Part shown: one piece after another, positions 53,962 to 60,681 of the stretch
Layout of the letters: each line of letters opens with the position of its first letter
How positions within the stretch are numbered: the first letter of the stretch is position 1
Program-made: the position numbers and the translations under genes
Assembly: GCA_017622135.1 (NCBI GenBank)
Contig: JAGARR010000037.1
Location: 1-64,000, forward strand
Reading direction: 5' to 3'
Length of the DNA stretch: 64,000 nucleotides
DNA from: Spirochaetaceae bacterium
GTDB taxonomy: Bacteria; Spirochaetota; Spirochaetia; Treponematales; Treponemataceae
Notes under the pieces: model-generated
Databases searched by the model: none
Seen by the model: the letters and a program-made list of their open reading frames with translations, nothing else
Told to the model about the DNA's origin: nothing

Positions 53962-53996
53962 AAAAAAGCCCGCCGGACACAATCCAGCGGGCTTTT
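53962..53996. terminator. Bidirectional terminator, repeat copy 1
   Basis: AAAAAAGCCCGC and GCGGGCTTTTC form a stem. It repeats at 55692-55726, and a partial copy is at 54585-54600; each follows or precedes an Rpn gene. Confidence 0.8.
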
Positions 53997-54011
53997 CTAG
54001 AATCAATCGGG

Positions 54012-54060
54012 GCTAGGGGTTACTCGGTAGTTTCAGCTGCACGAAGGCATCCTTGCTTTC
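54012..54060 (-). pseudogene. C-terminal scrap of a lipoprotein paralogue
   Basis: Minus-strand frame ends LRAAETTE followed by TAA (54021-54019 region), like LLAAEDAE at the end of the lipoprotein at 56839. Together with the preceding terminator it looks like part of a duplicated Rpn-terminator-lipoprotein block. Only a few residues remain, so support is weak. Confidence 0.35.
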
Positions 54061-54113
54061 TACTTCTTGGAGAACTCCATCACTTTCCTGCACCCCCGAA
54101 TGCCCATTGCAAG

Positions 54114-54142
54114 TTTACAATACAAACACACTGTGCTAGAAT
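54114..54142 (+). promoter_or_regulatory. Toxin promoter, type I TA copy 1
   Basis: TTTACA (54114-54119), 17 bp, TAGAAT (54137-54142). The copy 3 promoter at 58258-58286 has the same spacing and spacer start (ATACAAAC). Confidence 0.75.
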
Positions 54143-54231
54143 AAGACCATTGGAAGCGCTTGGCTTTCCTGGCGGTTCGTCTCCTCAACTCTACCCGCCC
54201 CGGTGGGAATACTGGATTGAAGGAGGCTCGC

Positions 54232-54333
54232 ATGATAGTGGAAATTATCGTTGCTGTGGTCACTTGCGCCACCAGCGTAATCAATACTATTCTTGCCGCT
54301 CTTTCCTACCTTAAAGGTAAAGACAAAGAGTAA
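54232..54333 (+). CDS. Hydrophobic 33-residue peptide, type I toxin candidate (copy 1)
   Basis: AAGGAGG with five-base spacing precedes ATG. The peptide starts MIVEIIVAVVTCATSVINTI, is one transmembrane helix, and ends in a charged tail (YLKGKDKE). The size, topology and 3' hairpin (54339-54372) resemble small Hol_Tox/TxpA-like toxins of Firmicutes. The same layout is at 57892 and 58456. Toxicity is inferred. Confidence 0.7.
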   Translation: MIVEIIVAVVTCATSVINTILAALSYLKGKDKE

Positions 54334-54415
54334 AAAAATGACCGCCAAGGACTGAAACACTTTTGGCGGTCATTGATCAACAAGGTGGAGACGACCCGGA
54401 GAGCCGAGCCTTCCT
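54332..54415 (-). ncRNA. Antisense RNA antitoxin candidate (copy 1)
   Basis: Promoter on the minus strand: TTGACT (54445-54450), 17 bp, TACAGT (54422-54427), so a start near 54415. The RNA would run through a GGAAGGCTC...GGGTCGTCTCC region into the stem TGACCGCCAA/TTGGCGGTCA (54339-54372) followed by seven T. It overlaps the 3' end of the toxin mRNA, as in txpA/RatA and bsrG/SR4 pairs. About 85 nt. Confidence 0.65.
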
Positions 54416-54421
54416 CCTTCC

Positions 54422-54450
54422 ACTGTACCACATCCCCTAGCTAAAGTCAA
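54422..54450 (-). promoter_or_regulatory. Antitoxin RNA promoter, copy 1
   Basis: TTGACT, 17 bp, TACAGT; the same elements with the same spacing occur in the other two copies. Confidence 0.75.
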
Positions 54451-54668
54451 ATCAACTTCCATCAACTACCGCTAGAAATTACCCGCAATTTATCCCTACC
54501 TTCCAGCATCCTATGTAAAAGCCAATCACTTTATCTCCTGTGGCACCCCGCAAGCCTTTCGCTCACCCGGAAACGCTTGCCACTCACAAAAAAGCCCGCC
54601 GGATACAATCGATCAGCTGCCTTGAAAAGTTTGTTCTCAAGAAATTGTAAAAAAAACAAACCATATTC

Positions 54669-54707
54669 CCGCAAAAACGCATTTTTTTGTCAGATTCACA
54701 CAATAAT
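54669..54707 (+). promoter_or_regulatory. Conserved upstream block of Rpn genes, copy 3
   Basis: Same sequence as the blocks at 168-206 and 52336-52373, 35 bp before the TTG start. Confidence 0.6.
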
Positions 54708-54741
54708 ATTAGTAAAGGTCAAAAACTTTCGGAGGTTCACT

Positions 54742-55635
54742 TTGAACGAAAAACCCATCAACGAAAATCGTACCCACAAGGATTCCCTCTTCGTGGACTA
54801 CTTCTCCAAGGACCGGGACTGGAAGCAGCACTTCCTCTCCCTCTACAACGCCCTCCACGGCACAAATTTGCAGGTGGAGACCACCTCCTTGGAGCTGGTG
54901 AACCTGGAGCAGGTGCTCTACAAGAGCTACTACAACGACATCGCCGTGCTGGTGAACGGCCAGTTCATCCTGATGATTGAGCACCAGTCCACAATCAACC
55001 CCAACATGCCGCTACGGCTTCTCGAATACATAGCCCGCATCTACGGCAACATCGTGGACTCAAAAGCCAAGTTTTCCCGGCATTTGGTTCCCTTGGCCAA
55101 GCCAGAATTCTACGTCTTCTACACCGGCGACCAGGAGCTGCCCCCAGAAAGCTACCTCTACCTGTCCGATGCCTTCCCGAACCAGGTCCAAAACGCCGAC
55201 CTCACCCTTGAACTGAAGGTAAAAGTGTGTACAATTAAGAGTGAGAGTCCGAGTCCCGTAGTGCACAGCTGCCACGACTTGGAGCAGTACGTGCAGTTCC
55301 TGGAGCTCGTCGAGGATGCCAGGGCGGCAGGCCACGAGAACCCGCTTAAATGGGCCATCCAGGAGGCTGTGCGCCGCAACATCTTGCGTGACTATCTTGA
55401 ACGGAAGGGAGGTGAGGTTTTGAGCATTTTGATGACAGAGTACGACTACGCCACTGACATGGCAGTACTGAAGACGGAGGCCTACGAGGACGGACTTTTC
55501 GTGGGCCGTGAGGAGGGTGCCTATGAAAAAGCACTGGAGACGGCAAGGAGCTTGCTTCTGGATGGTTTTTCCGCTGAGATGATTTCCAAGTACACTTCTC
55601 TGCCAATAGAAGCCATCCAACAACTTGTTGATTAA
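54742..55635 (+). CDS. rpn: Rpn family nuclease (intact copy)
   Basis: A 297-residue PD-(D/E)XK protein starting at TTG 54742 with GGAGG upstream; the open frame back to 54577 is the promoter region. Residues 1-90 (KDSLFVDYFSKDRDWKQHF) and the core DIAVLVNGQFILMIEHQ carry the catalytic acids. The C-terminal domain includes CHDLEQYVQFLELVEDARAA and a helical tail. An internal GGAGGTGAGG (55408-55417) precedes TTG 55420 and ATG 55432 in frame, so the last 72 or 68 residues may be made separately as an antitoxin. Neighbours are type I TA copies, consistent with a mobile-gene neighbourhood. Confidence 0.88.
   Translation: MNEKPINENRTHKDSLFVDYFSKDRDWKQHFLSLYNALHGTNLQVETTSLELVNLEQVLYKSYYNDIAVLVNGQFILMIEHQSTINPNMPLRLLEYIARIYGNIVDSKAKFSRHLVPLAKPEFYVFYTGDQELPPESYLYLSDAFPNQVQNADLTLELKVKVCTIKSESPSPVVHSCHDLEQYVQFLELVEDARAAGHENPLKWAIQEAVRRNILRDYLERKGGEVLSILMTEYDYATDMAVLKTEAYEDGLFVGREEGAYEKALETARSLLLDGFSAEMISKYTSLPIEAIQQLVD
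55408..55635 (+). CDS. RpnS-like internal product (intact Rpn)
   Basis: Ideal Shine-Dalgarno GGAGG (55408-55412) with a seven-base gap to TTG 55420; ATG 55432 is also in frame. Product of about 71 residues ending SLPIEAIQQLVD. By analogy with E. coli RpnL/RpnS. Confidence 0.5.
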   Translation, partial: GGEVLSILMTEYDYATDMAVLKTEAYEDGLFVGREEGAYEKALETARSLLLDGFSAEMISKYTSLPIEAIQQLVD

Positions 55636-55691
55636 ATGAAGACACCAATCTGCCTCTAGCATTTGGAATAATGTGTGACTTGCAGCCTCAC

Positions 55692-55726
55692 AAAAAAGCC
55701 CGCCGGACACAATCCAGCGGGCTTTT
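55692..55726. terminator. Bidirectional terminator, repeat copy 2
   Basis: Same hairpin as 53962-53996, between the convergent Rpn and lipoprotein genes. Confidence 0.85.
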
Positions 55727-55749
55727 CTAGAACCAATCGGGGTTAGGGA

Positions 55750-56586
55750 TTACTCGGCAGACAGTTTGCTACCGTTTAAACCTGCACCTTCAAGGGTATC
55801 TTTTTTGATAACCCAAGTGTTATCAACCTTCTTTTCACCCTTAACTGCTCCTGAAACCATGCCATATGAAGCGACTGTTCCTAAAGCAGGGTATTTTGCC
55901 GCATTGTTAACATATCCATACGTACTATGATCAATGGACTGAGTGAGTAACTCATTTCCACCAGCAGAGACCGTCAAAGTATAGGTACCATCGGCGACGT
56001 CATTAGCATCATCATCTGTAAACTCGATATTTACATTGAACTTCAAAGCTTCCTTGTGCTTATGTCCTGTAGAGGTCAAATCACCAGTAGCAACTGATGT
56101 AGCGCTGGCTCCGTCAGTTTTATCAATGCTTTCAGAAGCAGTATTGCCTCCAGAAAGGGTACTCACATTAGTACAGTAGTCAATGTAATAGTTCAGGTCT
56201 CCAGTGGTAGTGTTTGGCTTTTCACCAACACCGAAAACATAGTAGTTGAAGGTGTATGTTGGCTTGCCATTTGCATCTTTTGGCCCTTCGTTTGTTGTCA
56301 GGCCAAAAATCAATCCAACCTTACCATTCTGGGGATACAACATTGTTATTTCAGCATCAATATTCGTCAACTCATCATTTTTATTTGCCCCGCTTTCACC
56401 AAACTGCTTTGCGGAACGAATGTAAGTTGCACTGTCGTAAGTTGCCTCCCATTCATGTGTGAACTTATCTGCCCCCTCTTTGTGTTCAGCAACACTTTCA
56501 TCGAGTTTTGTTTTCTCACCACATCCCATCACAAAGGCCAGAGCCAGAACCAAAGCTCCCACCAATACAATCCTAGTCTTTTTCAT
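55750..56586 (-). CDS. Lipoprotein A of a paralogous pair
   Basis: A 278-residue lipoprotein (signal and lipobox LAFVMGC at about 16-22). The mature part is a beta-rich domain with VGLIFGLTTNEG, YYVFGVG and a late ASYGMVSG motif, shared with its neighbour at 56839 (AGLVFSL, FYVFGVG, GAYGMLR). AAGGAG is ten bases before the ATG; a promoter TTGACG (56662-56667), 18 bp, TATAAT (56638-56643) precedes. Probably a surface lectin-like or adhesion lipoprotein; function unknown. Confidence 0.8.
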   Translation of the reverse strand: MKKTRIVLVGALVLALAFVMGCGEKTKLDESVAEHKEGADKFTHEWEATYDSATYIRSAKQFGESGANKNDELTNIDAEITMLYPQNGKVGLIFGLTTNEGPKDANGKPTYTFNYYVFGVGEKPNTTTGDLNYYIDYCTNVSTLSGGNTASESIDKTDGASATSVATGDLTSTGHKHKEALKFNVNIEFTDDDANDVADGTYTLTVSAGGNELLTQSIDHSTYGYVNNAAKYPALGTVASYGMVSGAVKGEKKVDNTWVIKKDTLEGAGLNGSKLSAE

Positions 56587-56838
56587 AACAAATTCTCCTT
56601 GTTATAAGTTGTCTTGCCCATACGGGTATAGGGATATTATAAGGCTACAATGGGGGTATCGTCAAGGAAGTGACGGGATTTTTTTGAGGAGAATTGAAAA
56701 TATGTTGGGCGCAGCAGAGCTTGGAGCCCGGCTGCCAGTCTGTCTGTTCCAGGTGGATAGCCGTGGGGAGAATCCACGACTATCCGATTGGTTCTATAGC
56801 GTAGGGATGTAACCCGTTCGCTCTAGGTTAGGTGCCGA
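56587..56838. other. Region between the lipoproteins
   Basis: Holds the lipoprotein A promoter and a hairpin GGATAGTCGTGG / CCACGGCTATCC (about 56753-56786) without a T-tract. No gene seen. Confidence 0.45.
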
Positions 56839-57588
56839 TTACTCGGCGTCTTCTGCGGCAAGCAGTGTACGGGCAGGATCAGACTCAAGAACGGTGTAGT
56901 TGTTGACGGTCTTGACAGTATTACCAGCAGCACTAACCGGGCGCAGCATTCCATAAGCACCAATTCCACCAAGAGCATTCTTGGCTCCTGGAGCCTTATG
57001 TGCAAATGTGGGAATAGTAACCTTCATCTCATCGGACTTGGGCCCAAACCTAACAGAAATATTCTGGGGGTCTGACACATCTACCTTTACAACAACGGAC
57101 ACAGCATCACCATCAATGTTGGCAGCAGAATTGTCCATAGATGTCAACCTAACAATTTCTTCTGGTGTCGCAGTACCAAGGGTCTCCCCCGTGGTAGTCT
57201 GAGACAATGCCTTTGGATCCAGTGCTGAATAATAATCCAGATAATATTCAGGCACTCCAGTCAGATGATTCTTCCCCACTCCGAATACATAGAAACTAAC
57301 CGTTTTGTTGTCATTTTCATTCAAACTAAATACCAAACCAGCCTTACTATTTTTTGCATTGCTTACCTTCAGCTCAACAGTAGCGGATTTTACATTCTTG
57401 CTGGTTCCAAACTGATCATAGAAACGCAGGTAATCTGTTCCGCTGGAATTCTCCTTCGTCCAGACCTTATCATACTTTTTTACTGATTCTACATCTTCAT
57501 CGCCGGAACTAAGTCCCTTACATCCGACAACCAACAACGAGAGTACTACTAATACCCCCCCCAGTACAGCTAATTTGTTCAATTTCAT
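56839..57588 (-). CDS. Lipoprotein B of a paralogous pair
   Basis: A 249-residue lipoprotein (lipobox LLVVGC) sharing strand motifs with lipoprotein A and ending AAEDAE. Promoter TTGACG (57673-57678), 17 bp, TATACT (57650-57655). The pair arose by duplication; a scrap of a third end may remain at 54012-54060. Confidence 0.8.
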   Translation of the reverse strand: MKLNKLAVLGGVLVVLSLLVVGCKGLSSGDEDVESVKKYDKVWTKENSSGTDYLRFYDQFGTSKNVKSATVELKVSNAKNSKAGLVFSLNENDNKTVSFYVFGVGKNHLTGVPEYYLDYYSALDPKALSQTTTGETLGTATPEEIVRLTSMDNSAANIDGDAVSVVVKVDVSDPQNISVRFGPKSDEMKVTIPTFAHKAPGAKNALGGIGAYGMLRPVSAAGNTVKTVNNYTVLESDPARTLLAAEDAE

Positions 57589-57649
57589 AGATTTACTCCT
57601 TTTGCCAAATTCGGCGGTATGAAATTAGTGACCTCATGGTCTTTGGTAT

Positions 57650-57678
57650 AGTATAAACGGAAAGATTCCATTCGTCAA
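57650..57678 (-). promoter_or_regulatory. Lipoprotein B promoter
   Basis: TTGACG, 17 bp, TATACT on the minus strand. Confidence 0.75.
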
Positions 57679-57846
57679 GGAAAAACCCAGCTTTTGTACC
57701 TGCAAATCCAGTCCTCGCCCAATTCTGTATGGAATCCTGAAAAATGTCACAGGGATTCGGAAAAGCTAAGGCCCCCTGGGTTGAACAAGGTCTGTTTGTG
57801 TTAATGAGAATACGCATACTTTTCATCTAGAGCTGAGGCTAATCAA

Positions 57847-57869
57847 CACGGAACCAACCTGCAGGTGGA
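57847..57869 (+). repeat. Rpn gene scrap
   Basis: CACGGAACCAACCTGCAGGTG matches 52518-52540 in the broken Rpn gene. It lies where the leader of TA copies 1 and 3 would be, so TA copy 2 was fused to an Rpn remnant. Confidence 0.7.
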
Positions 57870-57891
57870 ATCAATTGAAGGAGACTTGCGT

Positions 57892-57987
57892 ATGACAGCT
57901 GAATTTGTCGTCGGATTGGTGACTTGCATCGCCACCGTGGCAGGAACTGTTATCGCTGCTCTTTCGTACTTTAAAGACAGAGAGTAA
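57892..57987 (+). CDS. Hydrophobic 31-residue peptide, type I toxin candidate (copy 2)
   Basis: AAGGAG with eight-base spacing. Starts MTAEFVVGLVTCIATVAGTV, one membrane helix, charged end (YFKDRE). Followed by the stem TAACCGCCA (57992-58000)/TGGCGGTTA (58017-58025). Its 5' leader differs from the other copies. Confidence 0.7.
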   Translation: MTAEFVVGLVTCIATVAGTVIAALSYFKDRE

Positions 57988-58066
57988 AAAGTAACCGCCA
58001 GAGTCCCTCAAACTATTGGCGGTTATCGACTATATAGTGGAGACGACCCGGAACCGGGCCTTCCTT
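57986..58066 (-). ncRNA. Antisense RNA antitoxin candidate (copy 2)
   Basis: Promoter TTGACT (58096-58101), 17 bp, TAGAGT (58073-58078) on the minus strand; transcript would end at the GGCGGT hairpin and five T (57986-57990). Confidence 0.65.
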
Positions 58067-58072
58067 CTCTTT

Positions 58073-58101
58073 ACTCTACCACATCCCCACTCCAAAGTCA
58101 A
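58073..58101 (-). promoter_or_regulatory. Antitoxin RNA promoter, copy 2
   Basis: TTGACT, 17 bp, TAGAGT. Confidence 0.75.
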
Positions 58102-58257
58102 ACCCCAGCCTGTACAATTGCCACACCTTCGGAAAGCCTATGGTTTGCCTAGGTGCGGGTGATTTGCGTACCAAGTGTGAGATTTGGCTCGTACAGCAGG
58201 TAAGATGTAACGAAACACTGGAAAAGCCCCACCCTGAGCCGCTTTCTTCACACGCAC

Positions 58258-58286
58258 TTTACCATACAAACATATCGTGATACACT
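58258..58286 (+). promoter_or_regulatory. Toxin promoter, type I TA copy 3
   Basis: TTTACC (58258-58263), 17 bp, TACACT (58281-58286). A leader of about 160 bases follows, longer than in copy 1 because of an extra segment with TCGCTAAAATCGCTCA and CGGCCTTGTAGGCCG hairpins. Confidence 0.7.
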
Positions 58287-58455
58287 GTACCCAATGGAAG
58301 CGCTCGGTTCCAGACTCCGGTTTCGCAGGGGCTCAACCGAGACTCGCTAAAATCGCTCAACATATCGCGATTTTCCGGCCTTGTAGGCCGTCGCTCCCTA
58401 TCTCCCGGACTCTTACCAGCCTCAGCTGGAATACTGGATACGGGAGGTAAGCAAG

Positions 58456-58533
58456 ATGACGATGTACGAAATTCTTTCGTTGGCCATCAATGTGGCCATT
58501 CTGATTCTTGGCTTGCTCTCTTACCTGAAATAA
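58456..58533 (+). CDS. Hydrophobic 25-residue peptide, type I toxin candidate (copy 3)
   Basis: GGAGG with eight-base spacing precedes ATG. The peptide (MTMYEILSLAINVAILILGL then LSYLK) follows the YEILSL...LL.YLK pattern of Firmicute Hol_Tox/TxpA-type toxins closely and is the best family match among the three copies. Confidence 0.75.
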   Translation: MTMYEILSLAINVAILILGLLSYLK

Positions 58534-58543
58534 TGGAAGAGTA

Positions 58544-58625
58544 AAAAAATGACCGCCAGCGGCCTCGAAACCATACTGGCGGTTTTCGCAATAATGGAGA
58601 CGACCCGGAGAACCGAGCCTTCCTT
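58544..58625 (-). ncRNA. Antisense RNA antitoxin candidate (copy 3)
   Basis: Promoter TTGACT (58655-58660), 17 bp, TAGAGT (58632-58637); ends at ACCGCCAG/CTGGCGGT (58552-58559/58576-58583) with seven T. Confidence 0.65.
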
Positions 58626-58631
58626 CTCTTT

Positions 58632-58660
58632 ACTCTACCACATCCCCACCCCAAAGTCAA
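58632..58660 (-). promoter_or_regulatory. Antitoxin RNA promoter, copy 3
   Basis: TTGACT, 17 bp, TAGAGT, in a block nearly identical to 58073-58101. The flanking 65 bp (58129-58195 and 58681-58745) are also duplicated, so copies 2 and 3 arose by tandem duplication. Confidence 0.75.
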
Positions 58661-58870
58661 ACCCCAGCCTGTACAATTGCCACACCTTCGGAAAGCCTAT
58701 GGTTTGCCTAGGTGCAGGTGATTTGCGTACCAAGCGTGAGGATTCCTCCCTTGTTCCCAGATCTTGCGTAGCAAAATCGAATCTGTGTGGCATCCTAAAA
58801 AGTAAGCAGCGTTTTTTGCAACGTAGTTTCCAGCAGCTGCGGGCAAATCCGATTAGAAATCATTTGACCT

Positions 58871-58906
58871 AAAAAAGAAGCGGGGCAGGACCTACGCCCT
58901 GCCCCA
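58871..58906 (-). terminator. Terminator of hydrogenase operon
   Basis: On the minus strand GGGGCAGG and CCTGCCCC form a stem after the hndD stop (58914), followed by T residues. Confidence 0.85.
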
Positions 58907-58913
58907 ATACAAT

Positions 58914-60668
58914 TTATTCCTGCATCTCGTAGTTATACAACTTCCGCTTGGTGTAGTGGGTATGCAGCAGATGATGCGCCTTCTCCCCACCGGGCTTCTT
59001 CAAATAGCTGTCGTAGAGCTTGACAATCTGGGGATTCTTGTGGCTTACCCGAATCTCGCAATTCTCGTCGTCCTTGTAGAGGCCGGCAGCACGCTTGGCA
59101 CGGATGGTGTCGTTGGAGCCGTAGGGCTGTCCACCACCACTGACGCATCCGCCACGGCAGGCCATCACCTCAATGAAGTGGTAGGGCGGCTCCTTACCAG
59201 TGGCAATGGCCTCACGCACCTCCTGCACCACCTTGTCCACATTGCCCAGCTGGTGGACAACACCCAGCCGCAGCTTCTTGCCCGCCACCTCCACCTCAAA
59301 GCTCTTCACATCATCCAAGCCCCGCACAGGTGTCAGGTTCACATCAGCCAGCTCAGTACCGGTGGCAAAGAAGTAGGCGCTGCGGACGGCAGCCTCCATT
59401 ACGCCACCAGTGGCACCAAAGATGGTTCCGGCACCAGTGTACTGTCCCAGAGGATTGTCGGCATCACTTTCCTCCAGGTCGTGGAAGTCGATTCCAGCCT
59501 GACGGATAAGCCGGGCAAACTCACGGGTGGTGATGGAAATATCCACGTCGGAGTAGCCGGATGACTTCATGGTTTCGTCGCGCCTGGACTCGTACTTCTT
59601 TGCAGTACAAGGCATTACAGACACAGAGCAAACCTTGGCTGGATCCAGTCCCAGCTGCTCGGCCCAGTAGGTCTTGGTGATGGCACCCTGCATCTGCTGG
59701 GGACTCTTTGCGGTAGAAAGATTTGGCAGCAGGTCGTGGTAGTTCTTCTCGGCATAGTCAACCCAACCGGGGCAGCAGCTGGTGAACATGGGGAATGGTC
59801 CACCGGTACCAAGGCGCTCCACAAACTCCGTGGCCTCCTCCATGATGGTGAGGTCGGCACCAAAGTTGGTGTCGAACACGTAATCGAATCCGATACGGCG
59901 GAGGGCGGTGTAAATCTTCCGGGAAGAAAGCTCGCCGGGCTCCAAACCGAACTCTTCGCCGATAGCAACACGAACAGAGGGTGCAATCTGCACGGCGGTG
60001 ACAATCTCTGGGTCGCAAATCCTGTCCCACAGCTTGCGGTTGGAGTGGCTGGAGGAGATGGCTCCCGTGGGACAGTGGACGGCACACTGGCCGCAACGAA
60101 CGCAGGGACTGTTGGCCAGGTTCACGCCGCTGACAGGTCCAATCATGGTCTTGTCTCCACGGCCGCTGTACTCCAAGGCCCAGACATTCTGCATCAGCTG
60201 GCAGGCCTCCACACAGCGTCCGCAGTTGATGCACTTGTCCCGATCCAGCACGATGGCGTCGTTGGAATCGTCAATGGGCTGTTCCTTGAGAATCTTGTCA
60301 AAGCGAACTGTCCGCAATCCAAACTCGGCGGCCAGGGTCTGCAGCTCGCACTTGTTGTTGCGGGAACAGCGCAGACAGTCGTCCGGGTGGTTGGAAAGGA
60401 TGAGCTCCAGCACCGTGCGGCGTGCCTGCACAATCTGGGGGTCGTGGGTAATGACGTTCATTCCCTCGGTGACGGCAGTGCAGCAAGCACGAATCATCTT
60501 TGCGGTGCCCGCCATGCGGACAATACAAATACCGCAGGAGGCCCAGGCCGGCAGGTCTGGGTTGTGGCACAGGGTGGGAATCTTAATATCAATCTGGCGT
60601 GCAGCCTGCAGGATGGTGGTTCCTTCTTCCACACAAACTTTCTTTCCGTTTATCGTAGCGTTAACCAT
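58914..60668 (-). CDS. hndD: [FeFe] hydrogenase catalytic subunit (HndD/HydA type)
   Basis: A 584-residue group A3-type [FeFe] hydrogenase of a bifurcating complex. Domains in order: plant-type [2Fe-2S] (CHNPDLPAWASCGICIVRM near 35-55), a His-Cys3 cluster, two [4Fe-4S] clusters (CINCGRCVEAC and CVRCGQCAVHCP) and the H-cluster with L1 TSCCPGW, L2 MPCTAKKYE and L3 MACRGGCVSGGGQP. GAAGGAGG lies upstream of ATG 60668; the open frame to 60755 runs into hndC and is not used. It evolves or consumes H2 in the cytoplasm using ferredoxin and NADH together. Confidence 0.96.
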   Translation of the reverse strand: MVNATINGKKVCVEEGTTILQAARQIDIKIPTLCHNPDLPAWASCGICIVRMAGTAKMIRACCTAVTEGMNVITHDPQIVQARRTVLELILSNHPDDCLRCSRNNKCELQTLAAEFGLRTVRFDKILKEQPIDDSNDAIVLDRDKCINCGRCVEACQLMQNVWALEYSGRGDKTMIGPVSGVNLANSPCVRCGQCAVHCPTGAISSSHSNRKLWDRICDPEIVTAVQIAPSVRVAIGEEFGLEPGELSSRKIYTALRRIGFDYVFDTNFGADLTIMEEATEFVERLGTGGPFPMFTSCCPGWVDYAEKNYHDLLPNLSTAKSPQQMQGAITKTYWAEQLGLDPAKVCSVSVMPCTAKKYESRRDETMKSSGYSDVDISITTREFARLIRQAGIDFHDLEESDADNPLGQYTGAGTIFGATGGVMEAAVRSAYFFATGTELADVNLTPVRGLDDVKSFEVEVAGKKLRLGVVHQLGNVDKVVQEVREAIATGKEPPYHFIEVMACRGGCVSGGGQPYGSNDTIRAKRAAGLYKDDENCEIRVSHKNPQIVKLYDSYLKKPGGEKAHHLLHTHYTKRKLYNYEMQE

Positions 60669-60681
60669 ACAATCCTCCTTC

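Noticed and set aside
52925..53980. 351-codon minus-strand frame across the Rpn duplicates
   Set aside because: It is antisense to the repeated Rpn 3' halves and shows the same shadow pattern twice because the plus strand is duplicated.
54577..54741. Start of the intact Rpn gene at 54577
   Set aside because: This segment contains the terminator scrap and the conserved Rpn upstream block; TTG 54742 has the ribosome-binding site and matches the other copy.
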